The position numbers and the translations under genes were made by a program. This document shows, piece by piece, positions 1-6,210 of a stretch of 8,006 bases of DNA; the stretch's first letter is position 1, and every line of letters starts with the position of its first letter. Under the pieces are notes generated by a model. The model saw only the letters and a program-made list of their open reading frames with translations, did not search any database and was not told where the DNA came from. Source of the stretch: Actinomycetes bacterium. Lineage in GTDB: Bacteria > Actinomycetota > Actinomycetes > Actinomycetales > Microbacteriaceae. The DNA lies in NCBI GenBank assembly GCA_023390155.1, contig JAEWDJ010000130.1, positions 1-8,006 of the forward strand, in the 5' to 3' direction.

Positions 1-228
1 GCCCTGGTCAAGGCCGGCGCCGCACGGCTCGACGACCTGGAGCGGCTGCAGGTGCTCGCGGCCGGCGGCCCGGTCGCCGCGCGGGTCGCCGGGTTCGCCC
101 TCGCGGTGCACACCCTCGGGGACGCGGTGGCCGCGGTGGCGGCTGCGGGAGGCGTCGGCTGGTTCGCGCTCGGCGCGGACGGGGAGCCGGTGGCCGCGCC
201 CCCTCGCCTTGTCGGAGGCGCCGCGTAG
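1..228 (+). CDS. 3' end of an unidentified gene, possibly VOC/glyoxalase-like
   Basis: An open frame enters from the left edge and runs for 75 codons to a TAG at 226-228. The visible C-terminal piece is rich in Ala, Gly and Val and ends in PPRLVGGAA. It has actinobacterial codon bias (G or C in almost every third position), which supports real coding. The pattern of a short hydrophobic strand (GFALAV), an Ala-rich helix (GDAVAAVAAAGG) and a second strand (GVGWFAL) is compatible with the last beta-alpha-beta part of a VOC/glyoxalase-fold protein, but no catalytic residue can be identified in so short a fragment. The stop codon TAG is also the first three bases of the likely -10 box of mfd, so the two genes are packed tightly. 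The reading frame is fairly sure; the family is a guess. Confidence 0.6.
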   Translation, partial: ALVKAGAARLDDLERLQVLAAGGPVAARVAGFALAVHTLGDAVAAVAAAGGVGWFALGADGEPVAAPPRLVGGAA

Positions 229-239
229 ACTCTCCCGAG
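226..239 (+). promoter_or_regulatory. Probable mfd promoter -10 (TAGACT) with start at the GTG
   Basis: TAGACT at 226-231 fits the actinobacterial -10 pattern TANNNT. Seven bases (CTCCCGA) separate it from the GTG at 239, so transcription would begin at or next to the start codon. That is the arrangement of leaderless actinobacterial mRNAs. There is no good -35 hexamer at the usual spacing. The only Shine-Dalgarno-like string, GGAGG at 214-218, lies 20 nt before the GTG, which is too far to serve it. The -10 box overlaps the stop codon of the upstream gene. This is inferred from sequence only. Confidence 0.45.
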
Positions 240-3200
240 TGATACTCCAGGGCCTGATCACGGCGCTTCAGCGCGCCTCCACGTTCGCTGACGCGCTCGC
301 GTACGCCGGTCGAGACGCCGACTTCTCGCTCACGGAGGGCCTCCGCGCACCGCTCCTGGCCGGCCTCGTGCGCCGCCGCGCCGAGCAGGGCGCCTCGCAG
401 GCCGTGCTCGTCATCACGGCGACCGGCAGGGAGTCCGAGTCCGTGCGCGCCGCGCTGCCGTGCGTCCTCCCGGAGGCCGAGATCGTCGAGTTCCCGGCGT
501 GGGAGACGCTGCCGCACGAGCGGCTCAGCCCGAGCGCCGAGATCGTCGGCAAGCGGCTCACCGCGCTGCGCCGGCTGGTCGACTGGGGCACGGGCGAGCG
601 CAGCCGCCCGTTCGTCCTCGTGGCCTCCGTGCGGGCTGCGCTGCAGCCCCTCGCCGACAACCTGACGGACTACGGAACGGTCGAGCTGACCGCGGGCGGC
701 CGCGGCTTCGACCTGACCGGCATCGCCGCGCAGCTGGTCGACCTGGCCTACGCCCGCGTCGACATGGTCACGCGCCGCGGCGAGTTCGCCGTGCGCGGCG
801 GCATCCTCGACGTCTTCCCGCCGACCGCCGACCACCCGTACCGGGTGGACTTCTTCGGCGACGAGGTGGAGCAGATCCGCGCCTTCTCGGTGGCCGATCA
901 GCGGTCGCTGCCCGAACCCATCCCGTCCGTCGTCCTGCCGCCGAGCCGCGAGCTCCTGCTCAGCGAGTCGGTCCGGCAGCGAGCCCGCGAGATGGAGCAC
1001 GAGTTCCCGAGCCTGTCCGGGATGCTCGCCAAGATCGGCGAGGGCATCCCGGTGGAGGGCATGGAGTCGCTCGCGCCCGCCCTGGTGGACCGGCTCGTCC
1101 CGCTCACCCACTACCTCCCCGACGGCGCGGCGATCGCCGTGCTCTCGCCGGAGCGCGTCGCCTCCCGCGCCGTGAGCCTCGCCGAGACGAACCGGGAGTT
1201 CCTCTCGGCCGCGTGGAGTGCCGCGACCGTCGGCGCCGCGGCCCCGATCGACCTCGCGGCCGGCGACTTCCTCACTCTGCAGAAGCTGCGCGACTCGGTG
1301 AAGTTCAGCCGCCCCGGCGCGCCCGCGCCCGACCACCCGTGGTGGACGATGAGCGGGTTCCAGGCCGACGCGGCTCCCGGCGACGTCGACCTCCCCGAGC
1401 AGCGCGAGGTCGAGGAGTACCTCCAGGTGCGCGTGGCGGCGGAGTCCGTCCCGAGCTTCCAGGGCAACGTCTCCGGTGCCGTCGAGCACGTCGCCTCCCG
1501 GCTGCGCGACGGGTGGCGGGTCGCCGTCGTCGCGCAGGGCAACGGCCTGGTCGAGCGCGCGGCGCAGGTGCTCGGCGAGGCCGAGCTGCCGGCGCGCCCG
1601 GTCGACGAGTTCCCGGTCGACCCGGAGGCGGGCGTCGCCTACCTGCTGAAGGCCAACGTCGAGCACGGCTTCGAGGTGCCCGAGATCAAGCTCGCCGTGG
1701 TCGGCGAGAGCGAGTTCTACGGCCGCACGATCGGCTATGACTCGCGCCAGGTGAAGAAGCTCGCCGCCCGCCGCAAGAACGTCGTCGACCCGATGCAGCT
1801 GAAGCCGGGCGACTTCGTCGTGCACGAGACGCACGGCATCGGCAAGTTCGTGGAGCTGACCCAGCGCGAGGTCTCGAGCGGCGGCCGCAACGCCGTCAAG
1901 TCGAAGCGCGAGTACCTGGTGCTGGAGTACGCGCCCTCCAAGCGCGGATACCCGGGCGACAAGCTCTTCGTTCCGACCGATCAGCTCGACCTGCTCAGCC
2001 GCTACGTCGGCGGCGAGGCGCCCCAGCTCAGCAAGATGGGCGGCAGCGACTGGGCGGCCGCGAAGGGCCGTGCGCGCAAGGCCGTCCGCGACATCGCGGT
2101 CGAGCTGGTGAAGCTCTACTCGGCCCGCATGGCGAGCAAGGGCCACGCCTTCGGGCCCGACACCCCCTGGCAGCACGAGCTGGAGGAGGCGTTCCCCTTC
2201 GCGGAGACGATCGACCAGCTGCAGACGATCGACGAGGTGAAGGCCGACATGGAGCGGCCCATCCCGATGGACCGGCTGATCTCGGGCGACGTCGGCTTCG
2301 GCAAGACCGAGATCGCCGTGCGCGCGGCGTTCAAGGCCATCCAGGACGGCAAGCAGGTCGCCGTGCTCGTGCCCACCACGCTGCTCGTGAAGCAGCACGC
2401 CGAGACCTTCATCGAGCGCTTCGCCGGGTTCCCCGTGCACCTGCGGCAGCTGAGCCGGTTCCAGACCGACAAGGAGGCCCGCGAGACGCTGGCCGGGATG
2501 GCCGACGGCACCGTCGACATCGTCATCGGGACGCACCGCATCCTCGCCGAGGGCGTCACCTTCAAGGACCTCGGGCTCGTCATCATCGACGAGGAGCAGC
2601 GCTTCGGCGTCGAGCACAAGGACCAGCTGAAGAAGCTCAAGACCAACGTCGACATCCTGGCGATGAGCGCGACGCCCATCCCGCGCACGCTCGAGATGGC
2701 GGTGACCGGCATCCGCGAGATGTCGACGCTCGCGACGCCGCCGGAGGACCGCCACCCGATCCTCACCTTCGTCGGGCCGTACTCGGACAAGCAGGTCGCG
2801 GCGGCCATCCGCCGTGAGCTGCTGCGCGAGGGCCAGGTCTTCTTCGTCCACAACCGCGTCGGCTCGATCTCGGCAACGGCGGCGAAGCTCGCCGAGCTCG
2901 TCCCCGAGGCCCGCATCGGGGTCGCCCACGGCAAGATGAACGAGCACGCCCTGGAGCAGGTCGTCGTCGACTTCTGGGAGCGCAGGTTCGACGTGCTCGT
3001 CTCCACGACGATCATCGAGACCGGCCTCGACATCTCCAACGCGAACACCATCATCATCGACCGGGCCGACAAATACGGCCTGAGCCAGCTGCACCAGCTG
3101 CGCGGCCGCGTCGGCCGCGGCCGGGAGCGGGCGTACGCCTACTTCCTGTGGGACGAGAACAAGCCGCTCAGCGAGACCGCGCACGACCGGCTCTCCACCA

Positions 3201-3871
3201 TCGCCGCGAACAACGACCTCGGCAGCGGCATGCAGGTCGCGCTCAAAGACCTGGAGATCCGCGGCGCGGGCAACCTCCTCGGCGGCGAGCAGTCTGGCCA
3301 CATCGCCGGCGTCGGGTTCGACCTGTACCTGCGCATGATCGGCGAGGCCGTCTCCACCTTCCGCGGCGAGGTCGCCGAGGGCCAGACCGAGCTGCGGCTC
3401 GAGCTGCCCGTCGACGCGCACATCCCCGAGGAGTACGTCGACAGCGAGCGCCTCCGCCTCGAGGCCTACCAGAAGCTCTCCAGCGCGAGCGCCCCCACCT
3501 CGAAGGACGGCCAGATCGACCTCGTCGTCGAGGAGCTCGCCGACCGCTACGGCGAGCCGCCCGTCCCGGTGCAGAACCTCGTCGCCGTCTCCCGCCTCCG
3601 CCGGCACGCCCAGAAGGCCGGCCTCGGCGAGGTCGTCGCGATGGGCTCCAACCTGCGCCTCGCGCCCGCCATCCTCCCGGACTCCCTCCAGGTGCGCCTC
3701 CAGCGCATGTATCCGGGCTCCAAGTACCACGCCGCCCCCAAGGTGGCGACCGTGCCCCTGCCCCGCGTCAACGGCGAGCCCCTCGACGACAGCGCCCTCA
3801 TCGAGTGGGTCGCCACCCTCCTCGGCGCCCTCTTCCCCGTCCCCGAGCCCACCCCCGAGCCCGCCGGCTGA
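239..3871 (+). CDS. mfd: Transcription-repair coupling factor Mfd
   Basis: Mfd is a cytoplasmic DNA translocase that pushes or dislodges RNA polymerase stalled at lesions and recruits UvrA for nucleotide excision repair. The 1210-residue product has the full domain order. A UvrB-like N-terminal module includes VRGGILDVFP at residues 185-194. The CarD-like RNA-polymerase-interacting domain begins near residue 519 (MQLKPGDFVVHETHGIGKFV). The RecG-like motor has Walker A GDVGFGKT at 683-690, the DEEQ box at 784-787, SAT at 810-812 and the arginine-finger motif RGRVGRGR at 955-962. The C-terminal regulatory domain starts near 1050. Length is normal for actinobacteria (about 1150-1220). An in-frame TTG at 209 would add ten residues and overlap the upstream gene by 20 bp. 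The GTG at 239 is preferred because the product then begins MILQGL, close to how Mfd proteins of this group usually start, and because of the -10 box just before it. No key residue is missing. Confidence 0.97.
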   Translation: MILQGLITALQRASTFADALAYAGRDADFSLTEGLRAPLLAGLVRRRAEQGASQAVLVITATGRESESVRAALPCVLPEAEIVEFPAWETLPHERLSPSAEIVGKRLTALRRLVDWGTGERSRPFVLVASVRAALQPLADNLTDYGTVELTAGGRGFDLTGIAAQLVDLAYARVDMVTRRGEFAVRGGILDVFPPTADHPYRVDFFGDEVEQIRAFSVADQRSLPEPIPSVVLPPSRELLLSESVRQRAREMEHEFPSLSGMLAKIGEGIPVEGMESLAPALVDRLVPLTHYLPDGAAIAVLSPERVASRAVSLAETNREFLSAAWSAATVGAAAPIDLAAGDFLTLQKLRDSVKFSRPGAPAPDHPWWTMSGFQADAAPGDVDLPEQREVEEYLQVRVAAESVPSFQGNVSGAVEHVASRLRDGWRVAVVAQGNGLVERAAQVLGEAELPARPVDEFPVDPEAGVAYLLKANVEHGFEVPEIKLAVVGESEFYGRTIGYDSRQVKKLAARRKNVVDPMQLKPGDFVVHETHGIGKFVELTQREVSSGGRNAVKSKREYLVLEYAPSKRGYPGDKLFVPTDQLDLLSRYVGGEAPQLSKMGGSDWAAAKGRARKAVRDIAVELVKLYSARMASKGHAFGPDTPWQHELEEAFPFAETIDQLQTIDEVKADMERPIPMDRLISGDVGFGKTEIAVRAAFKAIQDGKQVAVLVPTTLLVKQHAETFIERFAGFPVHLRQLSRFQTDKEARETLAGMADGTVDIVIGTHRILAEGVTFKDLGLVIIDEEQRFGVEHKDQLKKLKTNVDILAMSATPIPRTLEMAVTGIREMSTLATPPEDRHPILTFVGPYSDKQVAAAIRRELLREGQVFFVHNRVGSISATAAKLAELVPEARIGVAHGKMNEHALEQVVVDFWERRFDVLVSTTIIETGLDISNANTIIIDRADKYGLSQLHQLRGRVGRGRERAYAYFLWDENKPLSETAHDRLSTIAANNDLGSGMQVALKDLEIRGAGNLLGGEQSGHIAGVGFDLYLRMIGEAVSTFRGEVAEGQTELRLELPVDAHIPEEYVDSERLRLEAYQKLSSASAPTSKDGQIDLVVEELADRYGEPPVPVQNLVAVSRLRRHAQKAGLGEVVAMGSNLRLAPAILPDSLQVRLQRMYPGSKYHAAPKVATVPLPRVNGEPLDDSALIEWVATLLGALFPVPEPTPEPAG

Positions 3872-3877
3872 CGCCGC

Positions 3878-3891
3878 CGCGGCGCGCCGCG
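3878..3891. repeat. 14-bp GC palindrome just after mfd
   Basis: CGCGGCGCGCCGCG is a perfect 14-bp palindrome 6 bp after the mfd stop codon, set in an almost pure G/C stretch (3872-3907). As a hairpin it would have little or no loop, and no T-run follows, so it is not a classic intrinsic terminator. It may add to transcription stalling at the mfd 3' end, or it may only reflect base composition. Confidence 0.35.
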
Positions 3892-3907
3892 CCGCGCCCG
3901 CCGCCGC

Positions 3908-3948
3908 GATCTCCTCCGCTCCCGACGCCGTCACCAGCGGAGGAGATC
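3908..3948. terminator. Possible bidirectional terminator hairpin, repeat copy 1
   Basis: GATCTCCTCCGCT (3908-3920) and AGCGGAGGAGATC (3936-3948) are perfect 13-bp inverted repeats separated by 15 nt. The loop can form a further GAC/GTC pairing. The hairpin begins 36 bp past the mfd stop and lies between two convergent genes, where a bidirectional terminator would be useful. No T-run follows on either strand, so it is not a standard Rho-independent terminator. The inverted repeat is directly visible; the termination role is inferred. Confidence 0.4.
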
Positions 3949-4007
3949 CGTCCCCGACCCGGCTCGCATCTCCTCCGTTCCCCGCGACACGCCGACACCC
4001 GCCGCGG

Positions 4008-4048
4008 GATTTCCTCCGTTCGCGACGCCGTCACCAGCGGAGGAGATC
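4008..4048. terminator. Possible terminator hairpin, repeat copy 2
   Basis: This is the second hairpin of the array, exactly 100 bp after the first, with arms 4008-4020 and 4036-4048 and a 15-nt loop identical to copy 1 at 14 of 15 positions. The left arm has two C-to-T changes (4011 and 4019) facing G4045 and G4037. In a plus-strand transcript both become G-U wobble pairs and the stem survives; in a minus-strand transcript they become A-C mismatches. A termination role is inferred from its place between convergent genes. Confidence 0.35.
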
Positions 4049-4145
4049 CGGCCCCACCCGTCCCAAAACTCCTCCGTTCCCCGCGGCACGCCGACACCGG
4101 CGCCGCGATCTCCTCCGTTCCCGACGCCGGGAGAGCGCGGCTGCC

Positions 4146-5318
4146 TCACTCCGCGCGCGCTCCCGCCCCCGCCCCCGCATGCGGGTGCAACCGCCGATAA
4201 CGCCGCGCGAGCAGCGTCACCAGCACACCCGACACCACGATCGCCACGCCCGACCCGAGGAGGACGGCGAGCGTCCCCTCCGACCGCACGAGGTCGTCGC
4301 CGGCGAAGGCGAGCTCGTTCATCAGGAGGGAGACGGTGAAGCCGATCCCGCCGAGGGCGCCGATGGTCAGGAGGCCCGGGAGGGTGATGCGGGCGCGCTC
4401 CTGGCGGCTGCGGGTGAAGGAGCCGAGCCAGCCGCCGAGCGTGATGCCGATCAGTTTGCCGACGGGGAGCGCCACGAGGATCCCCCAGAAGGCCGGCGAG
4501 AGCTGCGCCGGCGACACGGCGGGGATGACGACCAGCGCCGCCGAGAACGCGAACAGCGGGAGGATGAGCCCGTTCGACCACGGCTCCAGCGCGTGCGCGA
4601 CCCGGCGGGCCGGCGGCCGCGACATGACGAGGCCGAGCGCGACGCCGGCGATGGTGGCGTGAACGCCGGAGTCGAGCACGAGCCACCAGGCCAGCACGGC
4701 GAGCAGCACCATCAGCACCCCGAGCGGCCAGCGCAGGCGCCCGCGCAGCAACCGGCTGAGCAGCCCGAACGCTGCTACCACCACCGCGGCGAGCAGCAGC
4801 TCGACCAGGTTCGGGTCGGTGGTGAAGAACACGGCGATGATGACGATGGCGATGAGGTCGTCCAGCACGGCGAGCGCGAGCAGGAAGACCCGCAGCCGGT
4901 TCGGCAGTCCGCGGCCGAACACGGCCAGCACGCCGAGCGCGAAGGCGATGTCGGTGGCGGTGGGGATGGGCCACCCGGCCTCCTCGCCGGTGCCCGCGGT
5001 GAAGGCGAGGTAGACGAGCGCCGGCACCGCCACTCCCGCGACGGCGGCGATGGCCGGGTGGATCGCCTTGGCGAACGAGTTGAGCTCGCCGGCCACCAGC
5101 TCGTGCTTGAGCTCGACGGCGACGATGAAGAAGAAGATGGCGAGCAGCCCGTCGCTGATCCAGTGGCCGACACTGAGCGCGGCCGGGCCGACGCCGAGCG
5201 TGGCGTGCTGGAGATCGAGGAGCGCGGGCCCTGCGGCGGTGTTGGCCAGCAGCAGGCCGAGGGCGGCGGCGCCGAGGAGGAGCCCGGCGGCGGTGCGCTC
5301 GGATCGGATGATGCTCAT
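4146..5318 (-). CDS. nhaA: Na+/H+ antiporter NhaA
   Basis: NhaA is an inner-membrane antiporter that expels Na+ (or Li+) in exchange for H+, serving pH and salt homeostasis. The 390-residue product has the family's length and about a dozen hydrophobic segments. Family hallmarks are in place: VELKHEL at residues 68-74 (E69 and E73, matching the pH-sensing region), TATDIAFALG with D123, LDDLIAI with the ion-binding pair D153 and D154, DSGVHATIAG with H220, and VGKLIGI with K288 corresponding to the essential lysine. The start chosen is the ATG at 5318-5316, giving MSIIRSER. It has GGAAGG 8 nt upstream, and NhaA proteins normally open with a short basic segment before the first helix. An in-frame extension to 5393 would add 25 Arg/Ser-rich residues with no family support. 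The tail (HPHAGAGAGARAE) is low-complexity. The gene converges on mfd and diverges from mazG, so it is probably its own transcription unit. Confidence 0.95.
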   Translation of the reverse strand: MSIIRSERTAAGLLLGAAALGLLLANTAAGPALLDLQHATLGVGPAALSVGHWISDGLLAIFFFIVAVELKHELVAGELNSFAKAIHPAIAAVAGVAVPALVYLAFTAGTGEEAGWPIPTATDIAFALGVLAVFGRGLPNRLRVFLLALAVLDDLIAIVIIAVFFTTDPNLVELLLAAVVVAAFGLLSRLLRGRLRWPLGVLMVLLAVLAWWLVLDSGVHATIAGVALGLVMSRPPARRVAHALEPWSNGLILPLFAFSAALVVIPAVSPAQLSPAFWGILVALPVGKLIGITLGGWLGSFTRSRQERARITLPGLLTIGALGGIGFTVSLLMNELAFAGDDLVRSEGTLAVLLGSGVAIVVSGVLVTLLARRYRRLHPHAGAGAGARAE

Positions 5319-5326
5319 GGGTGAAG

Positions 5327-5332
5327 CCTTCC
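5327..5332 (-). promoter_or_regulatory. nhaA ribosome binding site (GGAAGG)
   Basis: GGAAGG on the minus strand lies 8 nt before the ATG at 5318. It supports this start over the longer in-frame extension. Confidence 0.6.
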
Positions 5333-5440
5333 GTCGTGAGGAGGCCCGTCGCACGGCGCGCGGGCACGACGCCGACCAGACTTCCCGGCACACCGGTCAC
5401 CCAGTGTACCGGCCGGTGAGAGGATGGGAGGAGTTCTGCG

Positions 5441-5447
5441 GGAGGAG
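5441..5447 (+). promoter_or_regulatory. mazG ribosome binding site (GGAGGAG)
   Basis: A strong Shine-Dalgarno sequence lies 5 nt before the mazG ATG at 5453 and fixes that start. Confidence 0.75.
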
Positions 5448-5452
5448 CAGCG

Positions 5453-6115
5453 ATGACCGACACGGTCCCCACCAAGCTCGACGAGCTCGTCGCCGTGACG
5501 GCCCGGCTCCGGGCTCCCGACGGCTGCCCGTGGGATGCCGACCAGACCCACGAGTCCCTCGTGCAGTACCTCGTCGAGGAGACGTACGAGCTCGTGGAGG
5601 CGATCGAGAACGGCACCCGCGATGACCTGCTGGAGGAGCTCGGCGACGTGCTCTACCAGGTGCTCTTCCACGCCGACATCGCCGCGCACACCCCGGGCGA
5701 GGACTTCGACATCCAGGATGTCGCCGCCCAGATGACGGCGAAGATGATCGGCCGTCACCCGCACGTCTTCGGCGGGGACCGGACGGCGGAGACCGCGGAC
5801 GACGTCGTCGGGTTCTGGGACGACCTGAAGAAGCAGGAGAAGCCCGGGCGCACGAGCGTGCTCGACGGCATCCCGCAGGCGATGCCCTCGCTGGCGCTGG
5901 CCGACAAGCTGCTGGGCCGCGCGCAGAAGGTCGGCCTGATCGACCTCGCCGAGGGCGGGGGAGTGCAGGTCGGCAGCGAGGACGAGCTCGGCCCCCTGCT
6001 CCTCGCGATCGTGGCGTCCGCGAAGTCGCAGGGCCTGGACGCCGAGCGCGCGCTCCGGTCGACGCTCCGAGACCTGCAGGGAGAGATCCGCGAGCAGGAG
6101 GCCCGCGACGCCTGA
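5453..6115 (+). CDS. mazG: Nucleoside triphosphate pyrophosphohydrolase MazG
   Basis: MazG hydrolyses (d)NTPs to (d)NMP and pyrophosphate, clearing damaged or non-canonical nucleotides, and can affect ppGpp levels in some bacteria. The 220-residue product begins with a typical MazG segment (LRAPDGCPWDADQTHESL, residues 19-36). The all-alpha NTPase motif EExxE...ExxD follows, with E42, E43, E46, E62 and D65 as magnesium ligands. RHPHVFGG is at 101-108. The C-terminal half starts with the usual ADKLLGRAQKVG (near 149-160) but is short. The stretch that in two-domain MazG proteins carries a second EExxE...EELGD motif has shrunk to SEDELGPLLL, losing the Asp. The protein is therefore shorter than E. 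coli MazG (263 aa), and its only intact catalytic motif is the N-terminal one. The start is supported by the GGAGGAG site. Its pairing with mfd matches actinobacterial gene order, although nhaA sits between them here. Confidence 0.95.
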   Translation: MTDTVPTKLDELVAVTARLRAPDGCPWDADQTHESLVQYLVEETYELVEAIENGTRDDLLEELGDVLYQVLFHADIAAHTPGEDFDIQDVAAQMTAKMIGRHPHVFGGDRTAETADDVVGFWDDLKKQEKPGRTSVLDGIPQAMPSLALADKLLGRAQKVGLIDLAEGGGVQVGSEDELGPLLLAIVASAKSQGLDAERALRSTLRDLQGEIREQEARDA

Positions 6116-6148
6116 CCGGGATCCCCGGGTTGGTAAGGGCGCCCTCGC

Positions 6149-6167
6149 TTAGGTTAGGCTTCCCTAA
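6149..6167 (+). promoter_or_regulatory. DtxR/IdeR-type iron box
   Basis: TTAGGTTAGGCTTCCCTAA matches the DtxR/IdeR operator consensus TTAGGTTAGGCTAACCTAA at 17 of 19 positions. It begins 65 bp before the start of the siderophore-binding lipoprotein. The embedded TAGGCT (6155-6160) fits a -10 box and TTGGTA (6130-6135) is a possible -35, with a long 19-bp spacing. Regulator bound to Fe2+ would then cover the -10 region and block transcription when iron is plentiful. That regulatory reading follows established knowledge of DtxR-family operators; the exact promoter elements are inferred. Confidence 0.9.
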
Positions 6168-6204
6168 TGTGTCGCTCGACACGACGTCCATCCCTCCCGA
6201 ACCC

Positions 6205-6210
6205 AGGAGA
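6205..6210 (+). promoter_or_regulatory. Ribosome binding site of the lipoprotein gene (AGGAGA)
   Basis: AGGAGA ends 3 nt before the ATG at 6214. The gap is short but usable. It favours this start over an in-frame TTG at 6130, which lies upstream of the iron box and would place the operator inside the coding region. Confidence 0.6.

Larger units (their letters stand above)
3903..4130. repeat. ~99-bp tandem repeat array (about 2.3 copies) with internal inverted repeats
   Basis: The non-coding gap between the convergent mfd and nhaA genes is filled by a tandem repeat: copy 1 at about 3903-4002, copy 2 at about 4003-4101, and a truncated copy 3 at about 4102-4130. The core GATCTCCTCCGYT, or a close variant, occurs forward at 3908-3920, 3967-3979, 4008-4020, 4067-4078 and 4107-4119. 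It occurs as its reverse complement AGCGGAGGAGATC at 3936-3948 and 4036-4048. Forward cores alternate at spacings of about 59 and 41 bp, giving a period of 99-100. The segment GACGCCGTCACC and the segment ACACGCCGACACC / GCACGCCGACACC are also shared between copies. No plausible protein is encoded, and apparent reading frames through it are by-products of GC content. It resembles REP/BIME-type intergenic elements in position and architecture, but I do not recognise it as a named family. Confidence 0.8.
5319..5452. promoter_or_regulatory. Divergent nhaA/mazG promoter region
   Basis: These 134 bp separate the start codons of the divergent nhaA and mazG genes and must hold both promoters. On the minus strand TACACT (complement of 5403-5408) fits a TANNNT -10 for nhaA, with no convincing -35. 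Next to it is the perfect 10-bp palindrome ACCGGCCGGT (5408-5417). CACCGG at 5391-5396 pairs with CCGGTG at 5413-5418 as a wider inverted repeat across the -10 box, so a repressor site is possible. No clear -10 for mazG was found. GGGAGGAG occurs twice, at 5427-5434 and 5440-5447; only the second is placed to be the mazG ribosome binding site. Confidence 0.35.

Noticed and set aside
209..238. TTG start for mfd adding ten residues (MSEAPRRLSR)
   Set aside because: It overlaps the upstream gene, lacks a placed ribosome binding site and adds sequence not typical of Mfd N-termini. GTG at 239 fits better.
8..3934. Very long open frame (1308 codons) antisense to mfd
   Set aside because: It is rich in Arg, Ala, Gly, Asp and Leu without any recognisable domain and mirrors the mfd codons. 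Long antisense frames are expected in such GC-rich DNA, and mfd on the plus strand has all family motifs.
3798..4097. Small minus-strand protein over the repeat array
   Set aside because: The frame is Gly/Arg-rich, runs into the 3' end of mfd, and repeats only because the DNA repeats. No supported start or homologous look.
3903..4130. CRISPR array
   Set aside because: The cores are short, occur in both orientations, and the sequence between them is itself repeated, whereas CRISPR spacers are unique. No cas genes are nearby.
4179..5324. Plus-strand frame opposite nhaA (381 codons)
   Set aside because: Charged low-complexity product (Arg, Glu, Asp, Gln) that mirrors the hydrophobic NhaA codons; a shadow frame.
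5319..5393. 25-residue N-terminal extension of NhaA
   Set aside because: It is Arg/Ser-rich and unlike NhaA N-termini. The ATG at 5318 has a good ribosome binding site.
6116..6128. mazG terminator hairpin (CCGGG-ATC-CCCGG)
   Set aside because: Only a 5-bp stem with a 3-nt loop and no T-run follows; too weak to call.
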